Below, in pieces: positions 10,321-21,269 of a stretch of DNA of 64,000 nt (position 1 is the first letter of the stretch; every line of letters begins with the position of its first letter). The position numbers and the translations under genes are program-made. Under the pieces are notes generated by a model. The model did not search any database. It was not told where the DNA came from and was given only the letters and a program-made list of their open reading frames with translations. The DNA comes from Neopestalotiopsis rosae (lineage: Eukaryota > Ascomycota > Sordariomycetes > Amphisphaeriales > Sporocadaceae). Location of the stretch: assembly GCA_023078685.1 (NCBI GenBank), contig JALGAS010000004.1, positions 3,658,001 to 3,722,000 on the forward strand. The letters run 5' to 3'.

Positions 10321-12170
10321 TCAACCACGATAATTACCATCCATTTCGTAGACTCTTTGACTCCCGCCAGTGATTGTGTCTTGATTCCCTGTCTCTTGGT
10401 TCCATGTTCCATGGTTCCCATCGAGTTCCGACCTGGCCTCTGAATGATGAAGCTCATGCCTTATTCCGTCATCATAGCTGTGGCCTGCATACATTGGCGC
10501 AGGTGTGTAGCCAGATTCCCGGTCATGGCCAGTGTACTCGAACTTATCAGTGTTGTTGTTCGTAGTTGTTGCGTCTTGCTGTTCTGCTGGTGCCTGCTTT
10601 GCCTGGCGTCGGCGGCGTCGGAGACACCAGGCAGCTACTAGCACAATCACCAGTGCGGCCACTCCCCCCACCGCACCACCAGCTATCGCGCCAATCGGTG
10701 TTGAATTCGATTGTGTTGCCACAGCTGTGGCGGAAGGGTCTTCAGACGATGTTGTATTAGTGCCATCTATTTGACCTGTTTCGCACTGTTCCGAGGCCTT
10801 TGTGCTCATTACGGGGACCAGAGTTGACCCGGAAGATGGATTAGCTTGCCACATCGTGAATGTTCCTTCGTCGTGGTCAACCATGAGATACGCCGCCGTA
10901 AAGAAGTATCGACCAAGTGTGGCAGGTTGGTCCGCGATTCTGTTGATGAGCAGCTCTCTCTGACTCGTGTTGAAGACCTGACTACCATTCCGATCGATAG
11001 TGACGAATGGCACAAGAAATTGGCTGTTCGGTACACGGACTTGAAAGCCACTTGAGAAGCCAAACGTCATATCGCCATCAAAGCTGACGAAGTCAGCGAT
11101 CTCGAATATGTTTGGGGAGCGCAAACTGGACTTACACGTTAACGTTGTCATAAACAGCCGCCGACCAGTGAAGACCATAAGACATCCCGCCGCTCGACAT
11201 GCCGGTCGCCCCTTCGAACGCATCGGTCACGGAGCTGGGGGCTTCTGCCAACAATTGTCTCTGAGGTACTAAACACATATCGAGTGCAGTGTTTGTCGGC
11301 AGTAGTTCCGAATCGGTCCCGTTCCGGAAGTTGAGGCTTAAGCTCGATACGTGGACTTTCATACCTGTCCAGCAACCAGTAGCATCGCTATAGTCGAGAC
11401 GCTGAGTAAAATTGTCGCCAAAGACTTGTTCTTCGTTGTAGCCTCCAAGAACTAAGGACCCGTCAACGGCATCCTGGCTGTCGACCCATGTACGCCCCCA
11501 GAAGAATGACCATACTCTGGAACTGATCTGTCTGTTCGTGAAAAGAGTGTTCAGAAAAGTGGAATTGCGCCCCATACCCATCGCATGAAGGATGGTGTAG
11601 CCATGATCCCACGCCAGCCGCGGGGTTCCTATTGGAAACTTGTCTAGCGTGCTGACCGGTTCTATTGTAAAGTTGTACGAGCCCGCTAAACTTGTTGTGA
11701 GAAGCTTTTGAATGCCAAGTTCTGCTCCTTTTCCTTGAGTCTCGACAGGAGCGCCGCCGGAGGCAATCAGACTGCTTGTCTTCGCATACGATGTTGATTG
11801 GTCTTCGCGAAAGTAATTACCACGGCGAACCTGGCATATTGTATCGTCGAATATGACGGTTGAATCACAGTAGGCGTTCTGGTCGTACAGCCAAGTGTTG
11901 TTCAGCTCACTGATGTATAACATCATGGATTAGCTCAAGTGTTCATTAGAGTCGCATGCAATTAACTTACGGCCAAGGAAGGAGGACAATATCTTGTTCT
12001 GGATATCCGACCTTCGCCGCCACTCCTCGCATGAACGAGTCCGCGATGTCTGGGACGACTTGGATGTCTTTGATGGGGATTTGTAGCGGTGTGATGGCAT
12101 CACAGCTCGTACATACCACCTGTGTAATGGCCAAGGAAAAGACGACGACTTCGATGGGATGGCGCAGCAT
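10321..12170 (-). CDS. pepsin-like (A1) aspartic protease fold membrane protein, probably non-catalytic
   Basis: About 578 aa, exons 11971-12170, 11136-11909 and 10321-11083, all GT-AG. The start at 12170 (MLRHPIEVVVFSLAITQVVC) gives a clean signal peptide; an ATG at 12236 would add 22 polar residues. The ectodomain resembles fungal A1 peptidases (TWLYDQNAYCD, GSLVLGGYNEEQV, FDGDMTFGF), with several N-glycosylation sites. Neither catalytic D-T/S-G triad is visible: the first position reads NNTWLYD and the second TALDMCLVP. A Gly/Ala-rich TM (AIAGGAVGGVAALVIVLVAAW) precedes a basic stop-transfer RRRRRQ and a polar cytoplasmic tail of about 85 aa. It may be a surface receptor-like or scavenging protein. 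It splits the paralogous array. Confidence 0.75.
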
Positions 12171-12843
12171 CCTGATAGTACGCGGGAGGCAAGAGAGGGA
12201 CAATGATGGGGTGTACTTTGGAAGATGAGTTGACATTGATACGACAATTTGGGAGGGAATAGTATCTACACTACATCACAGTTTCTCGAGAAATTCTCAG
12301 GCTGAGAGCCTGCTGCATAAGAGAGCCTCAGGCCATGTGCTGTGCCGCTCTATCGGGCCTAACTTCATGTGATATATTTGTTGCTCCGTACAGTCGGTAA
12401 ATTCTATATGGGAGAGCTGAGGGAAATTTAGGCCTCACCACACGACGTAACGCCGACTTACGCGCTCTGATGGAGAGCGAACCAGTATACCGGGACGAGT
12501 GAACCAACCAGGCCAGAGATGGTGGAGTCGGAAAAGGCATAGCGGAAATTGGGATGAGCGCCAACCAATCAGCATCCGCTCCGGATGATCCTGGTACTTA
12601 TCCGAACAAATCAAGAAGCTTAAAAACAAGGTTGGGTTTGAGATCCCCGTCTGAACCATCTTGGCAATATGCACTGGCCCAGCTCAGGGCAACCAAGGAC
12701 GAAAAAGGATAATGGTTTGTCGCTCAGCTGCCAACACTAAATCCAGGCGGTTTCCGGTCCCTCAAACTTGTCCGGGCCGTGTCCTGGTTTTGCCCAAAAC
12801 CAACACCTGCACACAACATTGATCTCTTGATTTTGCAAGCACC
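12171..12843. other. intergenic, divergent promoter region
   Basis: Between the aspartic-protease-like gene and the mannosidase, which diverge. Nothing else recognised. Confidence 0.55.
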
Positions 12844-14627
12844 ATGTCGACCCTCTTCCGGCGACCTTCGCGATCCCTTCTCATTTTTGGAGGCGTATTC
12901 ATATTCTATATTATTGTTGTTTTTTTCCCTGCGCGACGTGAAACGCCGCCGCTTGTCCTTGATTATGCTAGAAGTAGCTACAACTGGTCGGCGCTGCCCC
13001 TGCGTCACCCCATCTCCCAGTTAACACCATTACCAAAGCGGCCATTTCATAAACTGCCGAAGGTTCAATATGACTTCAAAAAGCCCAATAGAACGCGGCT
13101 GGAAACTCTGGAACAACGCCGTTCTGATGTGAAAGGAAGTTTCTTAAAAAGCTGGAATAGCTACAAGAATCATGCCTGGATGTTCGATGAACTTGAGCCA
13201 GTGTCCGGCTCAGCCAAGAACACTTTCGGAGGCTGGGCAGCCACATTGATCGATGCGTTGGATACCTTGTGGATCATGGATCTGAAAGACGAATTCGCAC
13301 TGGCTGCTCGTGCCGCCGCGACGCTCGATTGGGAGACACAAGAAACATCGGTCAACTTCTTCGAGACAACCATTCGCCATCTCGGTGGTCTCATCAGTGC
13401 TTATGACCTGAGTAAGGAGCCCGTTCTTCTCCAAAAGGCTATCGAGGTGGGAGACATGCTATACGCGGCATTCGATACCCCGAACCACATGCCACCGTTC
13501 TGGTTGGACTTTCAGAAGGCGAAGGATGGCACACTCATTCCTGGCACGCACGATCCTTCTGCGTCGTTGACCTCGTCCGGTCTGGAGTTCACTCGACTGT
13601 CCCAACTGACTGGAAACGACAAATACTATGATGCAATCGATAGAGTCTCTCGATTCTTGGACAAGACGCAGTATAAGACAAAACTGCCTGGTCTGTGGCC
13701 CACCTTTCTCGACATGCGCAGCCAAGACATCACATCAGACACCGAATTCACTCTTGGTGCGTTAGCAGACTCACTTTATGAATATCTACCCAAGATGTTC
13801 GCGATTACTGGCGGTACAGTGCCAATGTACGAGAAAATGTGTAAGTGAGGCAACTATGATGTGCTTTCCGTAGTGGAGACGCTTTGACCTCCAGTACGAC
13901 AAGACTGACAAATGCTTTGTGATCAGACTATGGTGCTATGGATGCTGTCAACAAGAACCTCTTGTTCCGCCCGATGCTGCCTGGCCAGGATGATATTTTG
14001 TTCACCGGTGATGTGACTGTTGATGGTTCCGGCCAGCCAGTCTTGAGGGGCGAAGGTCAACACCTATCATGCTTTGTAGGCGGCATGTACGGGTTGGGGG
14101 GCAAGCTCTTAAATGTCCCGGAACATGTTGAAATCGGCGAAAAGGTTGCCAAAGGGTGCGCGTGGATGTACGACTCTTTTCCCACCGGAGTCATGCCCGA
14201 GATCTACAACCTCTTCCCTTGCCCCAGTCTCGAGCCATGTGCTTGGGACGAGCAGTTATGGCAGAAAGAGGGGGATACTGCACTCAAAAAGGGCATCAGG
14301 AATGCTCGGGACCCACGATACATCTTGCGGCCCGAAGCGATCGAAAGCATCTTTATCATGTATCGCATTACGGGCAAAGAGGAATATCAAGAAATTGCTT
14401 GGAGAATGTTCCAAGCCATTACGAAGTCAACACAAACGGAACTGGCTGCGTCTGCCATTAGGGATGTTACGGTTACCGGCGAAACTGAGAAACTGAACTC
14501 TATGGAGAGCTTCTGGTTGGCAGAGACTCTAAAGTACTTCTGGCTCATTTTCTCGCCGCCGGATCTGATCAGTCTCGACGACTATGTGCTGAACACGGAA
14601 GCCCACCCGTTCTTGCGACCAAAATGA
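12844..14627 (+). CDS. class I alpha-1,2-mannosidase (GH47)
   Basis: A 565-aa type II membrane enzyme of the ER/Golgi that trims alpha-1,2-linked mannose from N-glycans. Exons 12844-13840 and 13927-14627 join at MYEKM|YYGAM. A short cytoplasmic tail and a signal anchor (LLIFGGVFIFYIIVVFF, about residues 12-28) come first. GH47 landmarks then follow: FGGWAATLIDALDTLWIM, LGALADSLYEYLPKMF, LRPEAIESIFIMYRITG, ESFWLAETLKYFWLIF, and the terminal NTEAHPFLRP with the Thr that binds the catalytic calcium. Length and all motifs are normal, so it looks active. It sits between the two blocks of the paralogous array with no evident link to it. Confidence 0.93.
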
Positions 14628-15182
14628 TATTTTCTGTTTTTACAGGTCGGGAACAGGGGTATGCCGTCTTTGGCAACAATGGCAACAAATTAACAGGTTC
14701 AGCGTCCTCGAGTATCAGGATATAGGTCTGTCTCCCTAGTTATTTCTTTTTCGCATTATCAGGCAAGCCAAGTCAGGATATGGCTCGCTCTTGAATGGCG
14801 CATCCAGGGCGTTTTGGTACTCGTTTTGTCATGCGCTGTTTTCCTCATGACCGGCCCGCATCTGCATGTATAGACAAGTTTCTATGATGGAATCAAGGGG
14901 CAAAGGACATGAAACATAGTCCGGGTATTTGGCGATGCACCAAGTGTATAGCTGGTTGGGAACAAATAATAGATCGGACATTCTCCACTCGAGACCGACT
15001 ATCCATAGGTTATGACACCGCGAATCAATTTACTGTATATTAGCTCAGTGGCGTACTGGCCAAAATGATTGACAGACAATATTACCCAGCTTCACTCTAT
15101 GTGATCGCTGGTTTGTTATAAATCACATTCTTACTAGCCTGTATCGATCCGTGTTTGGAGCTCTTTGAGGGAATACTAGTAT
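14628..15182. other. intergenic
   Basis: 3' flank of the mannosidase up to the exon-1 relic D. Nothing recognised. Confidence 0.55.
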
Positions 15183-15260
15183 TGCGCAATGCTGTATTTC
15201 GGATCAATGTACCCGTAGTAGTCACTCTCGATGGCAGAAGCAGATACGGATGAAAGAAGG
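15183..15260 (-). pseudogene. array family relic D, exon 1 only
   Basis: Translates to SAIESDYYGYIDPKYSIAQY, matching the 3' half of exon 1 in copy A (SDRDYYGSIDPKYS). No exon 2 follows on the minus strand, so only the start of a gene survives, about 160 bp from a decayed promoter cassette (15420-15535). Confidence 0.65.
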
Positions 15261-15419
15261 AATTGATGCCAAAGGGCATTGTAGAAGATGCTCAAGCGCC
15301 GAATGTATTTTAGCACTGATGTTCTGATCAATTGAACCGCTAAGGAAAAGCTCCCATAGAAAGCTTGCTGGTGGTCGGAAAAAACATCCTCAGAGAATTG
15401 GAAGAATGAATCTTTTCTG

Positions 15420-15535
15420 ATACTAAAAGCTTGCTTCCTATCAACTGGCGATGTGAAGACTGACAGCAGGCCGCGCGAAGTGAACAGCTGCGCAAGCTGA
15501 CCAAGCAGCACAGCAGGTCGTCGTCTTATCATGGT
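15420..15535 (-). promoter_or_regulatory. array promoter cassette of relic D (decayed)
   Basis: Contains caactggcgatgtgaag, gacagcaggccgcgcg and the CAGCTGCGCAAGCTG half-palindrome as in the other copies, but the TATAAAT box has become atactaaaa. Orphaned with exon 1 only. Confidence 0.65.
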
Positions 15536-15754
15536 GGCGCGTTTCTTTGTTGACGCGACGGAAGCTACGGTAACCACATCGGTGGTTGCTCGACGACTGC
15601 CGATATTTCGCGTTTGCTCAATGGTGAGACACGTGCCAAATCCTGTGGAATGCTTGCGTGAATACATGAACCTGGATGCGCAAAAGACTGTCACGGTATA
15701 CTTTCACAAGAAAACATGCCCATGTTTCGCAGTGCGCGGCTTCATCAATTGACC

Positions 15755-15909
15755 AGACTTCTCAATTACTGATCGAAATGAACAGAAGTGATTATGTAAG
15801 TAAATGCATCAAGTACGCCGACCATTTTCATAAGATCTTAACCTAAAATCAATGCCCAAATGCCTTATGTGTGCACTCGTTGCGTGCCAGTATGCTCCAC
15901 TCCTCTGCT
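15755..15909. repeat. 3' flank shared by array copies B and E (second instance)
   Basis: Mate of 7535-7681. It shares gattatgt, cgccgaccattttc and further scattered identity, and lies directly downstream of copy E. Confidence 0.7.
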
Positions 15910-16538
15910 CTACTCGTCCGAGTCGTCTGAATCGTCTGAATCATCCGACTCATCGGACACAATGACCTTCACCAAGATGTCGCCGTGATCATCTTTGAAT
16001 GTGACTGTGGTAGTGTGCTTTGAGGCGTCGCGGACGACCTCGGTGAGCTCGGGATCCCATCGGTGAAAAGCTTTGACCGAGAAAAACGCCTGCTGGAATC
16101 CGTTGCCGACAGGGATATTATCATCAATTCCCGCCTCCTCGCGAACGTCGTCCTCCATCTCTTTGTCGATACTCAAAAGGGTGCAGTTGTAAAGTCCGTA
16201 TTTGTCGCAGTCTCCCATGAACTTGTTGATAGCGGTACGGACGTTGGCCTCCGAGATAGCATTGGAGTCCTTGCTGCGAACGCCGGCATTGGCGAGGAGT
16301 AGACCCAGCTCAGACGGGACACCAACAATGAGTTCCTGAGAGCCGCCGAGAATCTTGAATCCACCAGGGATCATGACAGTCTTTTTTGCCACTGTGAGGA
16401 TAAAAATAGATTAGCAGCTATGCCGCCAGGGACGGTCGCCGAGATGGGTAGAGACTCACAATATCTTTCGTTCAGGCAGCTACGATAGTCACGGTCGCTA
16501 TTGCGAGCGTACTTAGCCAACTTGACGTAGACAGACAT
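15910..16538 (-). CDS. array family copy E, intact small acidic-tailed protein
   Basis: A 186-aa protein of the unnamed family, best-preserved member. Exon 1 is 16460-16538 (79 nt, MSVYVKLAKYARNSDRDY, ending ERY), the intron 16392-16459 (68 nt) and exon 2 15910-16391. In order: MIPGGFKILGGSQE, LIVGVPSELGLLLANAGV, NVRTAINKFMGDCDKYGLYN, CTLLSIDKEMEDDVREEAGI, FFSVKAFHRWDPELTEVVRD, TTTVTFKDDHGDILVKVIVS, then a run DESDDSDDSDDSDE to the C-terminus that fits casein kinase II sites. No signal peptide or TM segment, so probably intracellular. Function not recognised. Promoter cassette at 16797-16960. The upstream leader, exon pattern and 3' flank match copy B, so the two arose by a fairly recent unit duplication. 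Confidence 0.85.
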
Positions 16539-16796
16539 CTTTGTAGAAATGCTTGACGCTTGTCGTAGAGGAGCTTGTTGTGTTGTAACGAAGTAGGCTT
16601 GATAGAAGGTAGTATGTAACAACCCAAGACTTGAGTAGGAGTGTGTGAGTTGGTGCAGATTATTGCAAGCTTGTGAAGGATAGGTATGAAGAACTTTGTG
16701 GGAATGAAGTTATTCGCAGAAGGTTCAAGTTTGCTTGCTGATGCTTTCTGGGAGGTGTTGGAAAAAAAGAAGAAGAGAAAATTGGAAAATTGGGCA

Positions 16797-16960
16797 AGTA
16801 TTTATAGTAAAGAAACCTCTCCCCCACCAACTGTCGACTGTGAAGCTGCCAGCAGGCCGCGCAGCCTGCGCAGCTGTCCGCGCTGGTCAGGCAGCCTCGA
16901 CTATGCCAGGCAGTGGGACCGCGTGAATGCTGCAGGGTGGTGAAGCCGTTTGTCCGCGGC
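16797..16960 (-). promoter_or_regulatory. array promoter cassette of copy E
   Basis: TATAAAT at about 16800-16806, a GGTGGGGGAGAG G-run, GGCCGCGCAGCCTGCGCAGC on the plus strand followed by a degenerate second palindrome arm, and an outer CCAGGCAGTGGGACC / GGTGGTGAAGCCGTTTGTC stretch shared with copies B and the orphan. A CT-rich leader (16745-16795) lies between TATA and ATG. Confidence 0.8.
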
Positions 16961-17915
16961 GACATTGTTTTTCGTGTAGTCCATGGCGATTCTGCCAGGA
17001 CGCGTCTCGAGCCAATGGTGTGGGGGACTCCCCATTGATGCTGTACCAGGTTCTCTTGCTTGGTAGTCTCCAAGCAGCATAGGATGAACAAGCACCTCCA
17101 TAACGCACGATAATATTGCCCATTGATTATTTCGTATTGTGAAATACGAATGCCTTAACTGGCCCAAACTAGTTTCTAATGACACTATCAAGTGAGAACT
17201 TACCATTCAGCATGTTGTCCTCGTCGCCGGCCATTTAGTCTGAGTTTTAGAAAAATGCAGAGATCCTGACCATGTTCGTTCCTATGACTGGTGAAGTCGG
17301 CGATGGCCCACATGAATTAGGCGATATTTTGGACAGTAGACGACGGTGTCCTTGTGTCACTCCACGAAGTCGGTTGCTCAGATATCATCAGATCCTCGAC
17401 CACTGCTGAGTGCTGGAAACGTCTATTAAATGGAGGTGTGTCAAAAGTCCCAGATCTGGCTACGTTTTGAATTGACGGATATTTATTCAAAGTAGTGAAA
17501 GTGAATGAAATCAACGGCATATCAGTACATAAATCATGCGATGATCTATGGGCTGCTGGTGGAATAAAAAAAAAAAAGGCACGTCATCAGTCCACGACGC
17601 GGTTTAGTGGCGCGTTATGGCTTCAAAATGATATGGTCATGCAATACTGAATAACGTAGGTAGCAGCGTGAACTTGAATACGGCGTCTGATGTATCAGGA
17701 TGCCTGCAAATAATGAAAATATGTCCCAAAGAGTCACATCATCAAATTCTGCCCAAATAGAATCAAATACTCCTGCCGAAGTCTCAATTATCACGTTGCG
17801 TCAACAGTCAACGTAAACATGAAGTAGGTACATAACTTCATTCAACTCCAAACGCCGTAAACATAACAAAGTCCATCTCTAGTAAAGTGCCACGTAACTC
17901 TCATATCCAGTCCAT
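16961..17915. other. intergenic
   Basis: Between the copy E promoter and the 3' end of copy F. Contains a short poly-A run near 17570. Nothing else recognised. Confidence 0.55.
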
Positions 17916-18518
17916 CTACTCGTCATCGGTAATGCGGACTTTCATCAGCACGTTGGCCTCGTAGTCGACAAAGGTAACCCAGGTAACGCTCTTGTTCGCA
18001 TCAAAGGTAACCTTGGTGGCCTTTGGGTCCCATTCAGAGAAGATCTTGGCGGCAAACGGGCATTTGCGGATGATCTCGTGAGCGGGGCAGTCATTGGGCA
18101 GCTGTGACTCGCTGCGACAGTACTCCAAGTCTTCTTCGGACGCGTCCAACAGAACACAGTTGTGGAAGCCGTTGCTGTCAATCTTGCCCTTGCTCATGAA
18201 GTCTGCCAGGGCTGCCTCGATGCGCGCCTCCAGGACGGCGTTGGATCTGGGCTTGACAGGGATTCCGACCTGCTTCAAGTGCTTGGCGAGCTCCTCTGGG
18301 ACTGCGACGATCAAGTCATCGCTCAAGCCATGGATCTTGAATCCGCCGACGATAGGAGTGGTGTCGCGATGCACTTCGATTAAATAGTATTAGTATCAAG
18401 ATCAGATGCTTGGTAGGAACTGCCAATCGGGAGACTCACTGTGATGGTCTTCGATGTGCTTGTAACATGTGCGATCGTTGGCGAGGGCGTACTTGGGGCG
18501 AGTAATTTCAGTCAACAT
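17916..18518 (-). CDS. array family copy F, intact, no acidic tail
   Basis: A 178-aa protein. Exon 1 18440-18518 (79 nt, MLTEITRPKYALANDRTCYK, ending EDHH), intron 18374-18439 (66 nt), exon 2 17916-18373. Family blocks in order: IVGGFKIHGLSDD, LIVAVPEELAKHLKQVGIPV, ARIEAALADFMSKGKIDSNG, FHNCVLLDASEEDLEYCR, PFAAKIFSEWDPKATKVTFD, WVTFVDYEANVLMKVRITDD. It ends DDE* and lacks the Ser/Asp tail of copies B, E and I, defining with G and J a second subgroup. No signal peptide or TM. Its upstream cassette (18727-18850) has the perfect palindrome. Function unknown. Confidence 0.84.
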
Positions 18519-18726
18519 CTTGGCGTTTGAGATGATGGGTGTTGACAACTGGAAGTGAGGTGGATCAAAGTGAGGATGGAAGTTGTTTTGCGATAGTGGG
18601 TCAAGTGCTTCTGTGATGATGGAGCAAGTTGTGAATCGCATGTGTTTCCTCTTCTTCAAGTGATCCGAGAGCTGCTGATTGAATGAGGGAAAAAAAAGGA
18701 AAGGTCAGAGCTAGGAGAATTGTATG

Positions 18727-18850
18727 TGCATTTATAGTAAAAATTCCGTCCCCCACCAAATCGCCAATGTGAAGCTTGCCAGCAGTCCACGCAGCCTGCG
18801 CAGCTGCGCAGGCTGGCCTGGTCGCGATTGTTCATCTGATGGCGAGGCAA
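18727..18850 (-). promoter_or_regulatory. array promoter cassette of copy F, with perfect 24-bp palindrome
   Basis: TATAAAT at 18730-18736, a GGTGGGGGACGG run, then a perfect 24-bp palindrome at 18792-18815 whose left arm is CAGCCTGCGCAG and right arm CTGCGCAGGCTG. The centre is an E-box-like CAGCTG. It is the best preserved of eight related sites. Confidence 0.85.
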
Positions 18851-19286
18851 CGTGAGTACCGTCGATTCATACATCCTTTTATGCATGGCACAACCACCTC
18901 TGCTGCGATGCATATCGAGTCACTACCGGCAGAGATAATTTCAATCAACAGAGTGGACGACTACTTCTTTGTCAGGAAGTAGAAGCTCCGTTGACTCATA
19001 TTCTAGAGTAACTCATATATTTGAACAGAATTAAGTAGAATCGAACATGCTCGGTTTCTGACACTCGAATGCCAGCATAATATGGACGGCGTGAACGAAG
19101 ATTTCTTGATGGCATTCACAAGTGGGCGATCGGGCAACGCTCCTAGTCCAAGCCATTCACCACCATGTAGTACGCACCTGAACCACGTAGCGAATGGACT
19201 TTATGCCGACATGTACTCGTAACACATTCAGGCATAGTACATATCTACCTTGCAGAAATCGCCCCACAGCGTATGCAGGTCACACG
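18851..19286. other. intergenic; gene missing in front of an orphan cassette
   Basis: This is where a family gene would be expected for the cassette at 19287-19445, but no exon 1 or exon 2 similarity is seen. Confidence 0.5.
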
Positions 19287-19445
19287 CAAGTGTTTATAGT
19301 AAAAGATCCGTCCCCCACCAGTTGGTGGTGCAGTCTGCCAGCGGGCCGCGCCAGGCTATGCAGCTGCGCGGGCTAAAGCCAACTTGGGCTTTACTACCTA
19401 TGTAGTTGGTGAGGCAACGTGGTTGGTGAGCCCGTTTGTCATGTT
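19287..19445 (-). promoter_or_regulatory. orphan array promoter cassette (no gene)
   Basis: TATAAAC-type box at 19292-19298, GGTGGGGGACGG, gggccgcgccaggctatgca and CAGCTGCGCGGGCT, then the outer gtggttggtgagcccgtttg. The CT-rich leader found in the other copies is gone, and so is the coding region. A remnant of a deleted family member. Confidence 0.75.
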
Positions 19446-19827
19446 CTCTCTGGGCTCCAGTTACCGTTCAACTGGCCATGCTGCGTGAGTTATCTGTACT
19501 AAGGTGCCTGGAGGGGCGCTCATTTGTAATATGACGCAAGGAGCGATTGGTAAGTCACGGATTTTAGGACAAGGTGGGACACATTGGGTCGTAATCCAGA
19601 AATACGGCCAATTTGAATCTACATGGCGAAGGGTTCACAAGAAATACAGGTCCAGAAGATGTTGATCGAATAAGACGCTGAGTCTTTAATTATTGCCCAA
19701 GGGTTTGATTTATTGTCGTGGATGCTTGACCAGTAGCGCATCAGAATATGGGACACCAAACGCCAAATCAATGCATGATTCTGTCAACGACTTTTGAATA
19801 GTCTTCTCGCACCTCTTGTCCCTTCTC
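19446..19827. other. intergenic
   Basis: Between the orphan cassette and the 3' end of copy G. Nothing recognised. Confidence 0.5.
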
Positions 19828-20385
19828 TCAGACGATAACACGGAGGATCTCGTTTCCGTGGAAGTCCTTGAACACCACCACTGTCTTGTCGTCGATAACC
19901 TGCATGGTAGTGTTTGTTGGCTCCCAAAAGTGGTGCACCTTGGCAGCGTATGGGTACTGCTTGAAGATAAAATCCCATGTACCATCCTTATACAAATCTC
20001 CACTCATCTCCTGTGTCTTGAGCCGCATTGATTTCAGATCATCGTCGCTGGCATCCAGTAGGACACAGTGGTGTACTCCATCCTCATCTATCTCGCCCAT
20101 AAAGTCGGCAATTACGGACTCCATTTTCTCAGGGCCAGCACTCTTGAGATGCTTGGCGAACTCGGTGGGAACAGCGACGATAAGACAGGCCCTCCAATGA
20201 TAGATCTCGAATCCTCCCTTGATCGACTTCGTATCGCGGTACGCTACAGAGTGGTTGCAAAATCAGTATTGATCCCGACCAGAACGTAAATGCAAAAGCT
20301 TACTGTATTGTTGATGAATATGACCATGGTAATCTTTCTTATTGAGATGCGTGTAGATCACGTTTCGGACAACTTTGGCAGACAT
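19828..20385 (-). CDS. array family copy G, intact, no acidic tail
   Basis: A 165-aa protein. Exon 1 20304-20385 (82 nt, MSAKVVRNVIYTHLNKKDYH, ending HQQY), intron 20244-20303 (60 nt), exon 2 19828-20243. Blocks: SIKGGFEIYHWRA, LIVAVPTEFAKHLKSAG, MESVIADFMGEIDEDG, VHHCVLLDASDDDLKSMR, PYAAKVHHFWEPTNTTMQVI, TVVVFKDFHGNEILRVIV*. It shares the 82-nt exon 1, short spacer and absent tail with copy J. Exon 1 is the most divergent in the array (the KYA..DRDY motif is nearly lost). Promoter cassette at 20562-20670 is diverged but recognisable. Intracellular, function unknown. Confidence 0.8.
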
Positions 20386-20561
20386 ATTGGGGGCTTGTTG
20401 GGAGCGAATATTGCGATGATTATACTAGCAGTCGGGATGGACCATCGAGTAGTACCGTAGAATGTGTGAAAAGTAGGGTTTGCTTGTATTGAAGCAAAAA
20501 ATCGACGATGATGAAGAATGGGAAAGGGAGGAAAAAATGTCTGGAAGCTGGGAAGCTGGAG

Positions 20562-20670
20562 AGGTATTTATACTCAAGAGGAAAAAAAACACGCTCCGCA
20601 CCACGCGACGATCTCAAGCTTGTCATCAGTCCGCGTAGGCTGCACAGCTGCATGAGTTAATCAAGTTGGT
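20562..20670 (-). promoter_or_regulatory. array promoter cassette of copy G (diverged)
   Basis: TATAAAT box near 20564-20571, cgaccaccacgcg-like remains of the G-run, and gtaggctgcacagctgcatg as a weakened palindrome. A long purine (plus strand) leader precedes the ATG. Confidence 0.65.
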
Positions 20671-21269
20671 CGAGCAACGGGCGTTCTGGCAACCTGATTA
20701 CCTTCGAGCAAGCATGTCAATTCAACGCAGGGCTATCTCCGGTCGGGTTCAGCGAATAAAGGCGATCATGTTAGACCGTGTTCTCAACAGACATATTTTC
20801 CTAAAGCTAAGGCTTTCGTTTGAAATGATCGCGTCCCGAATAGTGCCTGAAGCTTGATCTTGAATGGAAGAAGGACTAAGCCTGGAGATTTGGATGTTAA
20901 AAAAGTGTTCACTATCCAAATCATCACCCCCCATCACAGCTACCTGTGTACTTTGCGCACCTGTAAGCATCATCAACCGCCAGTCAGGTCTCGGAACGAG
21001 GTTACGAGTAGCATCGTGCACGGTGTCAAACAAAGCTACGAGTTGCATCGTGTGCGGTGTCGCTTCCAGGGCGCGTTTTCATCATATGTCTTAGTGGTGA
21101 CAGTGTAAACAACTGGATTAAGCATCAGGTTCCACTTAAACTTAATGCGGAGGATTATGGCGCGACGCGACGCTTTCGGGGCAATCAATCCAGTCACTTT
21201 CAAAATTCAAAAAGGGATTCATGTCACGTTCCCTCATTTATTCGTCGTATCAAAGCTGAACAATTAATG
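20671..21269. other. intergenic
   Basis: Between the copy G cassette and relic H. Nothing recognised. Confidence 0.5.
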
